This document shows positions 46,862 to 58,714 of a stretch of DNA of 64,000 nt, one piece after another. The notes below the pieces were generated by a model, which ran no database searches, was not told the DNA's origin, and saw only the letters and a list, made by a program, of their open reading frames with translations. The stretch comes from Phytohabitans flavus (GTDB lineage Bacteria > Actinomycetota > Actinomycetes > Mycobacteriales > Micromonosporaceae), in contig NZ_AP022870.1 in the NCBI RefSeq assembly GCF_011764545.1, forward strand, positions 7,322,001 to 7,386,000, given 5' to 3'. Position 1 is the first letter of the stretch. The number at the start of each line of letters is the position of its first letter. Position numbers and translations under genes: made by a program.

Positions 46862-47470
46862 TCACTTGGTGACGAAGCATTCCTTGGCGTCCGCGCCGAC
46901 GTTGACCTTCAACTTCAGGCCCGTGAGCTTGAACGTGCCAGCGGTGGTCGACCAGGCGACCTGCTTGACGTCGGTGATGACGACCTTCTCCGAACGCTGG
47001 CCGAAGGCACCCAGCTGGCCACCGACCTCGGACGCGTCCACACCGATGTCGATGTTCGTGAAGGTGGCGTCGCCTTCGAGCTGCTCCACGTCCAGAAGGA
47101 GATCGGTGGCGGTCGCGGGGTCACCGCCGCCACCCGCGTTGATGGTCAGCACGACCGGGAGGTTGGGGACTTTGACCGACTGGCAGAGGTCGTAGAGCTT
47201 CGCGCTGGCGATGCCGGAGACCGCGACCGGGTGGGTCTTGCCGTTCGCCTTCTCGGTCACCATCCCGCCGTACTGCTTGAAACCATCGCCTTCGAGCCTG
47301 CTGGCGGAGACCTTGAAGGTCTGGCCCGATACGGCGAAGGACGCGGCGATCGCGCCGTTGGCCATGCCGAAAACGATGGCCCCGGCGAGCGCGGTCGCGG
47401 GGATCATCAAGGCGGCGAAGCGCCGCCATCTGGTGCGCCCTTGCACCAGATTGCCTTGCGGATCCTTCAC
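46862..47470 (-). CDS. DUF6230-family exported protein
   Basis: 202 residues. A basic start (TRWRRFAALMIPATALAGAI) and hydrophobic segment act as a signal or anchor. A beta-rich exported domain (SFAVSGQTFKVSASRLEGDG, NLPVVLTINAGGGGDPATAT) follows, ending DAKECFVTK. Cys in DLCQ and ECF may pair. The start is GTG 47470 after GAGGAGG. First gene of the DUF6230-DUF6114 pair; the paired inverted repeat upstream (47563-47640) suggests repressor control. Confidence 0.83.
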   Translation of the reverse strand: MKDPQGNLVQGRTRWRRFAALMIPATALAGAIVFGMANGAIAASFAVSGQTFKVSASRLEGDGFKQYGGMVTEKANGKTHPVAVSGIASAKLYDLCQSVKVPNLPVVLTINAGGGGDPATATDLLLDVEQLEGDATFTNIDIGVDASEVGGQLGAFGQRSEKVVITDVKQVAWSTTAGTFKLTGLKLKVNVGADAKECFVTK

Positions 47471-47562
47471 AAGGTCCTCCTCGATGGGGGTGCCACCGGC
47501 GCGAGGGAGCGCCGGAGGCGGGTGCGAGCGTGGCTACGAATCTTGGGGGCCGCCCCATGCCA

Positions 47563-47640
47563 TTACCGACCGGTAGCAAGCGCGGTGCCGATGTTCTCGC
47601 GAAGCGACGCACGTCACAAGACCTTGCTACCGATTGGTAA
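47563..47640. promoter_or_regulatory. Paired inverted repeats before the DUF6230 gene
   Basis: TTACCGACCGGTAGCAAG (47563-47580) and CTTGCTACCGATTGGTAA (47623-47640) are inverted copies with two mismatches, 42 bases apart. Each copy is itself a TACC...GGTA dyad. The arrangement, 93 bases before the start, looks like two operator half-sites or two TetR-type operators bracketing a promoter. Confidence 0.6.
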
Positions 47641-47796
47641 CACCCGGGCGGAAACCTCGGGTACGGGCTGTCACCCGTCGTCACCCATTCATGACTGGGC
47701 GCGGAGTGACAAAACGTCCAGAAGCCACCACGTATCGCCAGGACGCTCACTCGCCGTAACGAGTTTACCTAGCGGTCACGATTCCGTAACGAAAAT

Positions 47797-47832
47797 GACC
47801 CCGCCCCGCGGTCGGAACCGCGGGGCGGGGTC
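47797..47832 (-). terminator. Rho-independent terminator of lon
   Basis: A perfect 16-bp stem, GACCCCGCCCCGCGGT with ACCGCGGGGCGGGGTC, and a 4-base loop lie 16 bases after the lon stop. On the minus strand it is followed by ATTTTC, a short U run. Confidence 0.85.
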
Positions 47833-47847
47833 TACAGAGGACTTATG

Positions 47848-50169
<2,322 letters not shown>

Positions 50170-50189
50170 GAGGTGCGCCCCGTTCTTGA

Positions 50190-50210
50190 GTTGAGCTTGT
50201 ACGGCTCAAG
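50190..50210. promoter_or_regulatory. HAIR-like HspR operator before lon
   Basis: TTGAGC (50191-50196), a 7-base spacer TTGTACG, then GCTCAA (50204-50209) form an inverted repeat close to the HspR consensus CTTGAGT-N7-ACTCAAG. It lies about 22 bases upstream of the lon start codon, the position reported for HspR control of lon in streptomycetes. No hspR gene lies in the window. Confidence 0.75.
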
Positions 50211-50878
50211 TTACGAACAGTGCGCTCTGTTCCATCCAGTACCCCAAATGTGACGGCCGCCACATCCTGAGCGGTCTGCGCGGCGGCCAACCGGCGGCGG
50301 GCGCCGAAGAGGATCACCCAGCCGAAGCCGAGGCCGATCGCGATGGTGGCGGCCATCGTGGTCGTAGTGCCGCCGAGCACGCCACCGACCGCCTGCCCGA
50401 CCAGGCCGAGGCCCACGTACAGGCCGCCCCACAGCGCGAAGCCCAGCGTGGCGCCGCGCAGGAACCGGAGGTACGACATCCGGAGCCCACCCGCGGCCAG
50501 CGGCACCAGAGTGTTCAAGACGGGCAGGAACGGGGCGACCATGACCATCCGGGGGCCTTCGAGGCGCAACGCCCGCTCGGCCGCCGCCCACCGTGACTCG
50601 CCGATCCAGCGGCCGATCCGGCCGCCGCGTACCCGGTCGCCGAGGTGGCGGCCGACCACGAAGCTCAGCGACCACCCGACCAGGCTGCCGAGAATGATCG
50701 AGAGAAACACGATGCCGCCGCCCAGCGGCCCGCGTGCGCCGAGCGCGGTCAGCACCACCACGTCGCTCGGGACCAGGATGCCTACCAGGGGAATCGCGTC
50801 GAGCACCATGATCACACTCAGCGCCGCGGCGAACACCGCCGCCGGCAGCTCCGCGACCCACCCCAGCCAATCCGTCAT
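50211..50878 (-). CDS. DedA-family membrane protein (3' end frameshifted)
   Basis: From ATG 50878 the protein has the DedA/SNARE-associated pattern: AIPLVGILVPSDVVVLTALG, SFVVGRHLGDRVRG, VMVAPFLPVLNTLVPLAAGG and C-terminal TMs ending FGWVILFGARRRL. These proteins act in lipid transport and envelope homeostasis. As written the frame stays open deep into lon (to 49856). One missing base late in the gene would end it at TAA 50211-50213, 222 residues, just before the lon operator. The exact C-terminus is uncertain. It diverges from the SWIM gene at 51007. Confidence 0.75.
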
Positions 50879-51006
50879 GCAACAGACGCTATGGGCGTAT
50901 CTATATCTGGACATCAGGGCCGTTGCCCGGAGCCACCCCCGGATCCACCCTGAGTCGGTCTCGGGGTGCCCCGCCGTTTGTCGGACCGGCGCACTACATT
51001 TCTGCG

Positions 51007-53854
51007 GTGCCGATCGAACGGTGGAGCACCTCGCAGGTGCTCGCACTCGCTCCGGATGCCAGCTCCTCGCGTGCCGCGCAGGGGGTCAGCGCGCCCGCGA
51101 GATGGGAGGTCGTCGGACTTGACGGCGACGTGCTCTGGGGACTTTGCCGGGGCAGCGGCCGGCTTCCGTACCAGGCGTGTGTCGACCTGACCGAGCCCGC
51201 CTACCGGTGCTCCTGCCCGAGCCGCAAGTTTCCCTGCAAGCACGCGCTCGGCCTGATGCTGATGTGGGCCACAGGGAGCGTCCCCGACGCGGCGGCACCC
51301 GACTGGGTCGAGGAGTGGCGGGCGTCCCGGGCGGCCAGGGCGGCGCGCACCCCGGCGACTCCCGCCGCTCCGCGCGGCTCGGCCGATCCCGAGGCCGCAC
51401 GCAAGCGGGCCGAGCAGCGCGCCGACCGGATCGCGGCCGGCTTGGACGAGCTCGACCGCTGGCTCACCGACCAGGTCACCCACGGGCTGGCCGGCGCCGA
51501 GCGCTCCGGATACGGGCCGTATGAGGCGGTGGCCGCGCGGCTTGTCGATGCCCAGGCCCCCGGGGCGGCTAACGCGGTGCGGCGGCTCGGACGCATCGCC
51601 GGGGTGGGCCAGCACTGGCCCGACCGGCTGCTCGGCGAGCTGGCCCAGCTGCGGCTGCTCGTCGCCGCGTATGCCCGGGTCGACGAGCTGCCCGCACCGC
51701 TGGCCGCCACCGTCCGGTCCCGGGTCGGGATCCCGGTGCCCACCGACGAGGTGCTGGCCGGTCAACGGGTGCGCGACCGCTGGTACGTGCTCGGCCAGGT
51801 CGACCTCGCCGACGAGCGGCTCGCGACCCGGCGTACCTTGCTGCACGGCGAGGAGTCGGGGCGGTTCGCGCTACTGCTCACGTTCGCGCCGATCGGACAG
51901 GCTTTCTCGGTCGAGGCGGTGCCGGGCACTATCGTCGACGCCGACCTGTGCTGGTACCCGGGCAACTTCCCGATGCGCGCGCTTGTCGCCGAGCGGTACG
52001 GCACTTCCCAGCCCGAGGGGCCACCGGCGGGTGCGATCAGCGTGGCCGCGGCGCTCGCTGGCTGGTCCGCGGCGGTCGCCGCCGAGCCGTGGTGCGAAAG
52101 CGTGCCGATGCTGCTCGGCGGCGTGACGCTCTCCGACGACCGGCATGTGGTCGACCTGGCAGGCGACGCTCTCCCGCTCAGCGCCGGGCACGACGAGCCC
52201 TGGTGGCTGCTCGCGGCGAGCGGCGGCCGGCCGGTGACCCTCGCCGGGGAGTACGGGCCGGGTGGGTTCCGCCCGCTCGCCGCTTGGCCCAACGGGCGTT
52301 TCGTACCGGCGCCGCTCGGCCCGACCGGCGACCGGCGCGGCCCACAGCTGCCGCCCGACCTGCTCTCCGCGGCGCTCGTCGGCACAGAGCGCCGGCCGTA
52401 CGCAGGGGGCGCGGTCGGCGGGGTGCTGCTCGACGGAAAAGGGCCGGCCGGGCTGCTGGAGGGTGCCTCGGTCGCGCTGGTGTACGCCCGGGCCGGCGTC
52501 ACACCCGTCCCCGACCGGCAGCCCATCGAGCAGGCGCCGGAGGAGACAAGCCCGCAGGTTCCGGTCGCCGCCGCACACCGGCTCGCCCGGCTGCTCAGCG
52601 ACGGCGGCGTGCCCGGCGGCACCGAGGTGGCTCTCGGCCTGCTCGACGACTGGCTCGCCCACGCGGCCGACCTCGGATACCGGGTGCCGCCCGAGCTGCT
52701 GCCCGCCCTGCTGGACGCGGGTCGGCGGCGAATCGCCATGCGACCCGCGCTGGCGTCCACGGGGGCCGCCGCGCGAGCTGGCTCGCGTCCCGCCGAGCCG
52801 AGTGGCGCTACCTGCTGAACGAGGCGACCGCCGACCCCGATCCGCAGGACCGGGCGACCGGCACGCCGGGCCAGCGCCTCGCCTACCTGACCGCGGTGCG
52901 GGCCACCGACCCGGCCGCCGGCCTCGCGCTGCTCACCGAGACCTTCGCGGCCGAGGACCCGGACGACCGGGCCCGGCTGCTCGGCGCCCTCGCCACCGGA
53001 CTGTCGCTGGCCGACGAGCCGCTGCTGGAGCAGGCCCTCGACGACCGGCGCAAGGAGGTGCGCTCGGTCGCGGCCGACCTGCTCTCCGCGCTGCCCGGCT
53101 CGGCGCTGCGCCAGCGGATGGCCGAGCGGGCCCTCGTGTGCGTGCGGATCGAGCGCCGCACGGTGGGACGCGACCGGCTGGTGGTCACGCCGCCGGGCGC
53201 GTGCGACGCCGGCATGCGGCGCGATGGTGTACAGCCCAACCCGCCCCGGGGCGTCGGGCCGCAGGCGTGGCTCCTGGAGGAGATCCTGGCGCGCACCCCG
53301 CTCGACACGTGGACGACCGGGTTCGAGCGGACCGCCGACCGGGTGCTCGCCCTGCCCGTCGCCGACGACTGGGGCCGACCCTCCACAAGGGACTCGCGCG
53401 GGCCGCGGTGGTCCAAGGCGACCCGGCCTGGGTCACGGGGCTGGCCGACGAGATGTCGCGGCCGGTCAGCAAGGACCTCGACGCCTACGACGAGACGCTG
53501 ACCGCCCAGCTCTACGAGGCGCTGCCGCGGGAGCACCTGGCCCGGTACGCGGCGCAGACCCTGGCCCGCGACCCGACGCGCGCGCAGCGCCTGATCGCGA
53601 TGCAGACAGGTCCGTGGCCGGACGAGCTGGCGGTGGCGGTGCTCGACGCGATCAAGGCGCTAGCCGAGCGGGGCACCCACGCGTTCGCGGTCCGCGAGCT
53701 CTGCCGCAGCGCCATGCCATCGATGCCGGCCACCTTCGCCGAGCGGGTCGCCGCGCTCGCCGAGACGCTCGAAAACACCAACCTGATCATCGCCGCCACG
53801 CAACTGGCCGACACACTGACCTTCCGCCGCGAGATGTACGAGGAGCTTCGATGA
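51007..53854 (+). CDS. SWIM zinc-finger and DUF5691 protein, apparent fusion (two frameshifts as sequenced)
   Basis: Restored length 949 residues from GTG 51007. The N-terminal half carries the SWIM finger YRCSCPSRKFPCKHALGLML (CxC...CxH) expected to bind DNA or protein, then DUF-type segments to about residue 450 (RPLAAWPNGRFVPAPL). The second half begins LPPDLLSAALVGTERRPY, the start of DUF5691, a HEAT-like helical family (ALLTETFAAEDPDDRARLLG). Breaks at G runs 52761-52765 and 53371-53374 each need one base. SWIM and DUF5691 are usually separate genes, as far as I know. It overlaps the AAA+ gene by 4 bases. Confidence 0.8.
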
Positions 53855-54912
53855 CGGTAATGCGACCGCACGCCGAGCAGCTGTTCGCCGACGAGCTGGC
53901 CGCGCTCGCCACCGAGGACGACCGGCCACGCCCGCCCGGCTGGCGGCTCTCGCCGCAGGCCGTGGTGACCTACCTCCTGGGCGACGGCGGCAAGATCACA
54001 CCCAAGTACGTCGGGCCGCGGCGGCTCATGGAGGTCGCGGTGGCCACGCTCGCCACCGACCGGGCGCTGCTGCTGCTCGGCGTGCCCGGTACGGCGAAGA
54101 CCTGGGTCTCCGAGCACCTCGCCGCGGCGATCTCCGGCGACTCGACGCTGCTGGTGCAGGGCACGGCGGGCACGGCCGAGGAGGCGATCCGGTACGGCTG
54201 GAACTACGCCCGCCTGCTCGCCGAGGGCCCCTCGCCAGCGGCGCTCGTGGCGAGCCCGGTCATGCGTGCGATGGAGACCGGTGGCATCGCCCGCGTGGAG
54301 GAGCTGACCCGCGTCCCGTCCGATGTACAGGACACGCTGATCACGATCCTGTCCGAGAAGACGCTGCCGATCCCGGAGCTCGGCGGCGAGGTACAGGCGG
54401 TCAAGGGCTTCAACATCATCGCCACCGCCAACGACCGCGACCGGGGCGTCAACGAGCTCTCCAGCGCGCTGCGGCGGCGGTTCAACACCGTGGTGCTGCC
54501 GGTACCGGCGACCGCGGAGGAGGAAGTCGAGATCGTGGCCCGCCGGGTGGCCCAGCTCGGCCGCTCGCTGGAGCTGCCCGAGGTGCCGCCGGCGCTGGAG
54601 GAGATCCGCCGGGTGGTCACGGTCTTCCGCGAGCTGCGTACCGGCCTCACCGAAGACGGTCGCACCAAGCTCAAGTCGCCCACCGGCACGCTTTCCACGG
54701 CCGAGGCGATCTCGGTCATCACCAACGGCTGGGCGCTGGCCGCGCACTTCGGCGACGGTACGCTCCGCCCGCGCGACGTCGCCTCGGGAATCGTGGGCGC
54801 GGTGGTGAAGGACCCCACGACCGACCCGGTGGTGTGGCGGGAGTACCTGGAGACGGTCGTGCGCGAGCGCGACGGCTGGTCCGCCTTCTACCGCGCCGCC
54901 CGCGATGCCTGA
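53851..54912 (+). CDS. MoxR-type AAA+ ATPase
   Basis: 353 residues from ATG 53851. Walker A GVPGTAKTWVSEHLAAAISG; the Walker B region is unusual (GGIARVEELTRVPSDVQD, with Glu-Glu in place of the common D-E). Sensor 1/arginine finger region: IIATANDRDRGVNELSSALR. MoxR ATPases act with VWA proteins as chaperones that insert cofactors or remodel complexes. It overlaps the upstream gene by 4 bases and the DUF5682 gene by 8, so the operon is translationally coupled. Confidence 0.88.
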   Translation: MTVMRPHAEQLFADELAALATEDDRPRPPGWRLSPQAVVTYLLGDGGKITPKYVGPRRLMEVAVATLATDRALLLLGVPGTAKTWVSEHLAAAISGDSTLLVQGTAGTAEEAIRYGWNYARLLAEGPSPAALVASPVMRAMETGGIARVEELTRVPSDVQDTLITILSEKTLPIPELGGEVQAVKGFNIIATANDRDRGVNELSSALRRRFNTVVLPVPATAEEEVEIVARRVAQLGRSLELPEVPPALEEIRRVVTVFRELRTGLTEDGRTKLKSPTGTLSTAEAISVITNGWALAAHFGDGTLRPRDVASGIVGAVVKDPTTDPVVWREYLETVVRERDGWSAFYRAARDA

Positions 54913-57076
54913 GCAGTTCTACGGCGTACGCCACCACGGCCCCGGGTCGGCTCGTGCGGTGCTGCGCGCGCTCGACGAGCAGCGCCCCGACGTACTGCTC
55001 ATCGAGGGCCCGCCGGAGGCCGACGAGCTGGTGCGGTGGGTCGCCGACGAGCGGCTGGAGCCGCCGGTGGCGCTGCTCGGGTACGCCGCCGACGATCCCC
55101 GCCAGGCCGCGTACTGGCCGTTCGCCGTCTTCTCGCCGGAGTGGCAGGCGATGCGGTGGGCGAGCGCGCATGGCGTACCGGTGCGGTTTTTCGATCTTCC
55201 CTATGCCTACCGGCTGTCCCGTGCGGAGGCGGCCGAGCGGCCCGAGCGCCCGGCCGACCCGATCGGCGATCTGGCCCGGGCCGCCGGCTACGACGACCCC
55301 GAGCGCTGGTGGGAAGACGTGGTCGAGCACCGGGGCGCCCCGGCTTTCGAGGCCATCGGCGAGGCCATGGCGGCGATCCGGGCCGAGGCCGAGGAGGATC
55401 CGGAAGATCTTGTACGCGAGGCGTACATGCGCGGTGTCCTCCGCGAGGTGCGCAAGTCGCACGACAACGTCGCCGTGGTCTGCGGCGCGTGGCACGTCCC
55501 GGCGCTGACCGCGAAGTTCACCGCCGCCCACGACACAGCGCTGCTCAAGGGGCGGAAGAAGACCAAGGTCACGTTCACCTGGGTTCCGTGGACGTACGGG
55601 CGGCTGGCGTCCTGGCAGGGCTACGGCGCGGGTGTCCGCTCGCCGGGCTGGTACCACCACCTGTTCACCGCGCCGGACGAGGTGGTGACCCGATGGCTTG
55701 TATCCGCGGCCGGCGTCCTCCGCGACGAAGGCGTACCGACGTCGTCCGCGCACGTCATCGAGGCGGTGCGGCTCACCGAGGCGCTCGCCACGCTCCGCGG
55801 CCGCCCGCTGGCCGGGCTCGCCGAGCTGACCGAGGCCACAAGGGCGGTGCTGTGTGAGGGCGACGAGCTGCGTGTCGAGCTGATCGGCCGGCGCCTGGTC
55901 GTCAGCGAGCGCCTCGGCGAGGTACCCGATGACATGCCCGCGGTGCCGCTGGCTCGCGACCTAGCCGCGCAGCAGCGCAGCCTCCGCCTCAAGGCGGAAG
56001 CCCTGGAACGCGCCCTCGACCTCGACCTGCGCCGCGAGATCGACCTGTCCCGGAGCCGCCTGCTGCACCGGCTGCGGCTGCTCGGCATCCCGTGGGGTGA
56101 GCCCCTGGGCGGCAGCCGGGGCAAGGGGACGTTCCGCGAGGAGTGGCGGCTGCGGTGGCAGCCGGAGTTCGCGGTCGCGGTGGTCGAGGCGGGCGGCTAC
56201 GGCACGACCGTGGCCAGCGCGGCCACCGCCAAGGTCACCGAGGCCGCCCGCGCCGCGGAGACGCTTGCCGAGGTGACCCCGCTCGTCGAGGTGTGCCTGC
56301 TCGCCGAGCTGCCCGAGGCCACGCCGGCGGTGCTCCGCGCGCTCGACACCCGGGCCGCGCTCGACACAGACGTGGCCCACCTGATGGGTGCGGTGCCGCC
56401 GCTCGCCCGCACCCTGCGGTACGGCGACGTGCGCGGCACCGACGTGAGCGCGCTGCGCACCGTGACCGACGGGCTGCTCGTGCGGATCTGCGTCGGGCTG
56501 CCCGGCGCGGTCGCGTCCCTCTCCGACGAGGCGGCCGCGTCGCTGCGTACCCACATCGATGCCGTCCATGGCGCGCTCGCGCTGATCGATCAGCCCGAGA
56601 TGCGCGAGCAATGGCTCGACACGCTCGGCGCCCTCGCCGCCTCCGACCAGATCCACGGCCTGATCACCGGGCGGCTCACCCGGTTGCTGTACGACGCCGA
56701 TCGGCTCGACGCCGCCGAGACCCGGCGCCGAATGGGCCTGGTGCTGACGGCGGGTACCCCGCCGGCGCACGCGGCGCACTGGGTCGAGGGCTTTCTCGCC
56801 GGCGGCGGCCTGCTGCTCGTACACGACACGGCCCTGCTGTCCCTTGTGGACGAGTGGCTCTCCGCCGTGGCGGCCGACTCGTTCACGGACGTGCTGCCGC
56901 TGCTGCGCCGTACGTTCGGCACGTTCGCCCCACCCGAGCGGCGCTCGATCGGCGAGCGGGTGCGCGGTGGGGTGGCCGCGTCCGAGCCGGTGAAGGCCCG
57001 GCTCGACCCCGACCGGGCCGCCCTCGTCCTACCCACGATGTCCACTTTGCTCGGACGGGAGATCCGGCATGGATGA
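54905..57076 (+). CDS. DUF5682-family protein
   Basis: 723 residues, no signal peptide or TM. It opens EQFYGVRHHGPGSARAVLRA, then DEQRPDVLLIEGPPEADELV. The G-x-x-H-x-G plus IEGP pattern recalls TraB/ChaN/erythromycin-esterase-like folds, so a metal-dependent hydrolase is possible (my inference). The middle contains VRKSHDNVAVVCGAWHVPAL with a second conserved His. The C-terminal half is helical and repeat-like. It lies between the MoxR and VWA genes with 8-base overlaps on both sides, so it is probably the substrate or effector of the pair. Activity unknown. Confidence 0.82.
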   Translation: MPEQFYGVRHHGPGSARAVLRALDEQRPDVLLIEGPPEADELVRWVADERLEPPVALLGYAADDPRQAAYWPFAVFSPEWQAMRWASAHGVPVRFFDLPYAYRLSRAEAAERPERPADPIGDLARAAGYDDPERWWEDVVEHRGAPAFEAIGEAMAAIRAEAEEDPEDLVREAYMRGVLREVRKSHDNVAVVCGAWHVPALTAKFTAAHDTALLKGRKKTKVTFTWVPWTYGRLASWQGYGAGVRSPGWYHHLFTAPDEVVTRWLVSAAGVLRDEGVPTSSAHVIEAVRLTEALATLRGRPLAGLAELTEATRAVLCEGDELRVELIGRRLVVSERLGEVPDDMPAVPLARDLAAQQRSLRLKAEALERALDLDLRREIDLSRSRLLHRLRLLGIPWGEPLGGSRGKGTFREEWRLRWQPEFAVAVVEAGGYGTTVASAATAKVTEAARAAETLAEVTPLVEVCLLAELPEATPAVLRALDTRAALDTDVAHLMGAVPPLARTLRYGDVRGTDVSALRTVTDGLLVRICVGLPGAVASLSDEAAASLRTHIDAVHGALALIDQPEMREQWLDTLGALAASDQIHGLITGRLTRLLYDADRLDAAETRRRMGLVLTAGTPPAHAAHWVEGFLAGGGLLLVHDTALLSLVDEWLSAVAADSFTDVLPLLRRTFGTFAPPERRSIGERVRGGVAASEPVKARLDPDRAALVLPTMSTLLGREIRHG

Positions 57077-58226
57077 GCGTTCGCGCAGGTGGCGGCTGGT
57101 GCTCGGCGGCGCGGCCGAGGAGTCGCTGGGTGAGCTCAGCGGCAACGAGGCGGCGATGGACGCCGCACTGGCCGCCCTCTACGACTCAGGCTCGGCGGAT
57201 GGCGACGGCTCGCGCCGCCAGCGCTCGGCCGGTCTCGGTGCCTCCGCGCCCCAGGTCGCGCGCTGGCTGGGCGACATCCGCGAGTACTTCCCCAGCACGG
57301 TCGTGCAGATCATGCAGTCCGACGCGATCGAGCGGCTCAACCTCACCAGCCTCCTGCTCGAACCGGAGATGCTCGACGCCGTGGAGCCCGACGTCCACCT
57401 GGTCGGCACGCTGCTCTCGCTCAACCGGGTTATGCCCGACCAGACCAAGGACGTCGCACGCCAGGTGGTGCGCAAGGTCGTCGACGATCTTGAACGGCGC
57501 ATCGCCAACAAGACCAAGGCCGCGGTGACCGGCGCGCTCAACCGGGCTACCCGGATCAACCGCCCGCGCCACGCCGACATCGACTGGGACCGCACGATCC
57601 GGGCCAACCTCAAGCACTACCAGCCGGAGTACCGCACGGTCGTGCCGGAGCGCCTCATCGGGTACGGGCGGCGCACCACCGCCGTACAGCGCGACGTGAT
57701 CCTCTGCGTCGACCAATCCGGCTCGATGGCCGCCTCGGTCGTCTACTCCGGCGTGTTCGCGGCGGTGCTCGCCTCGATGCGCTCGCTGCGCACGTCGCTG
57801 GTGGTCTTCGACACCGCGGTCGTCGACCTCACCGACCAGCTGCACGACCCGGTCGAGGTGCTCTTCGGCACGCAGCTTGGCGGCGGCACCGACATCAACC
57901 GGGCGATCGCCTACTGCCAGGAGCTGGTGACCCGCCCGCGGGACAGCATCTTCGTGCTGATCAGCGACCTGTACGAGGGTGGCGTCCGGGCCGAGATGCT
58001 GCGCCGGGTGGCCGCGCTGGTGGAGGCGGGTGTGCAGGTGGTTGTGCTGCTCGCGCTGTCGGACGAGGGCGCGCCGGCATACGACCACGACAACGCGGCC
58101 GCGCTCGCTTCGCTGGGCGTGCCGGCCTTCGCCTGTACGCCGGACGTGTTTCCCGAGCTGATGGCGGCCGCGATCGAGCGCCGAGACCTGCGGGCGTTCG
58201 CCGCTCAGATGAGTGCGCGCTCGTAG
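57069..58226 (+). CDS. VWA-domain protein (CoxE-like), partner of the MoxR ATPase
   Basis: 385 residues. A helical N-terminal part (QVARWLGDIREYFPSTVVQI; MLDAVEPDVHLVGTLLSLNR) precedes the VWA domain: MIDAS motif LCVDQSGSMAAS (D-x-S-x-S), Thr in GGGTDINRAIAYC, and Asp in FVLISDLYEGG, all intact, so it should bind Mg2+ and a ligand acidic residue. It ends AFAAQMSARS. Last gene of the SWIM/DUF5691-MoxR-DUF5682-VWA operon, overlapping the previous gene by 8 bases. Confidence 0.9.
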   Translation: MDERSRRWRLVLGGAAEESLGELSGNEAAMDAALAALYDSGSADGDGSRRQRSAGLGASAPQVARWLGDIREYFPSTVVQIMQSDAIERLNLTSLLLEPEMLDAVEPDVHLVGTLLSLNRVMPDQTKDVARQVVRKVVDDLERRIANKTKAAVTGALNRATRINRPRHADIDWDRTIRANLKHYQPEYRTVVPERLIGYGRRTTAVQRDVILCVDQSGSMAASVVYSGVFAAVLASMRSLRTSLVVFDTAVVDLTDQLHDPVEVLFGTQLGGGTDINRAIAYCQELVTRPRDSIFVLISDLYEGGVRAEMLRRVAALVEAGVQVVVLLALSDEGAPAYDHDNAAALASLGVPAFACTPDVFPELMAAAIERRDLRAFAAQMSARS

Positions 58227-58245
58227 CAGATCGACACGGGCGATC

Positions 58246-58680
58246 CTATGTAGACGCCGAAGAGGGGATCCGCGCGTAGCCCTCGCGTTCGTAGAAGCGC
58301 TGGGCGTCGGGCTGCGCCGTGCCGGTCTCCAGGCGGATCGTCGTCCAGCCGCGCTCGACCGCGGCCACTTCGAGCGCGCGGAGCACGGCGGTGGCCACGC
58401 CGGTGCCGCGCGCGTGCGGCACCACGTACATCCGCTTGACCTCCGCGCTTGTGCCGTCGAGCTGGCGCAGGGCGCCGCACCCGAGCGTGACCCCGCTCAC
58501 CGGATCGACCGCGATGAGAAAGTGGTCGATGTCGGCGGCCGTGGGCAGCGGCCCAGGCTCGTGGTCGTCGCTGCCGTAGCGGGCGTCGAGCTCGACCCGC
58601 TGCTCCTTCCGCAGGGCCGCGCCGGCGGGATCGCCCCACGGCCGCGCCTCGATCACCCACCGCACATCGCTATCCGTCAC
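58246..58680 (-). CDS. GNAT-family N-acetyltransferase
   Basis: 144 residues from GTG 58680; longer frames would run through the divergent TetR gene. The GNAT core is clear: LGCGALRQLDG, EVKRMYVVPHARGTGVATAV (acetyl-CoA-binding R/Q-x-x-G-x-G/A), and QRFYEREGYARIP near the C-terminus. Substrate unknown. It shares a 34-base gap with the TetR gene at 58715, which probably controls it through the repeats at 58683-58707. Confidence 0.87.
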   Translation of the reverse strand: MTDSDVRWVIEARPWGDPAGAALRKEQRVELDARYGSDDHEPGPLPTAADIDHFLIAVDPVSGVTLGCGALRQLDGTSAEVKRMYVVPHARGTGVATAVLRALEVAAVERGWTTIRLETGTAQPDAQRFYEREGYARIPSSAST

Positions 58681-58682
58681 AA

Positions 58683-58707
58683 GCGTTACGGTAACATGCG
58701 TTACGGT
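58683..58707. promoter_or_regulatory. Direct repeats in the TetR/GNAT divergent gap
   Basis: GCGTTACGGT occurs at 58683-58692 and again at 58698-58707, 15 bases apart; the first copy also forms GTTAC-G-GTAAC with the following bases. Position between divergent regulator and target genes makes it a likely TetR operator. Confidence 0.6.
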
Positions 58708-58714
58708 TAGGGCC

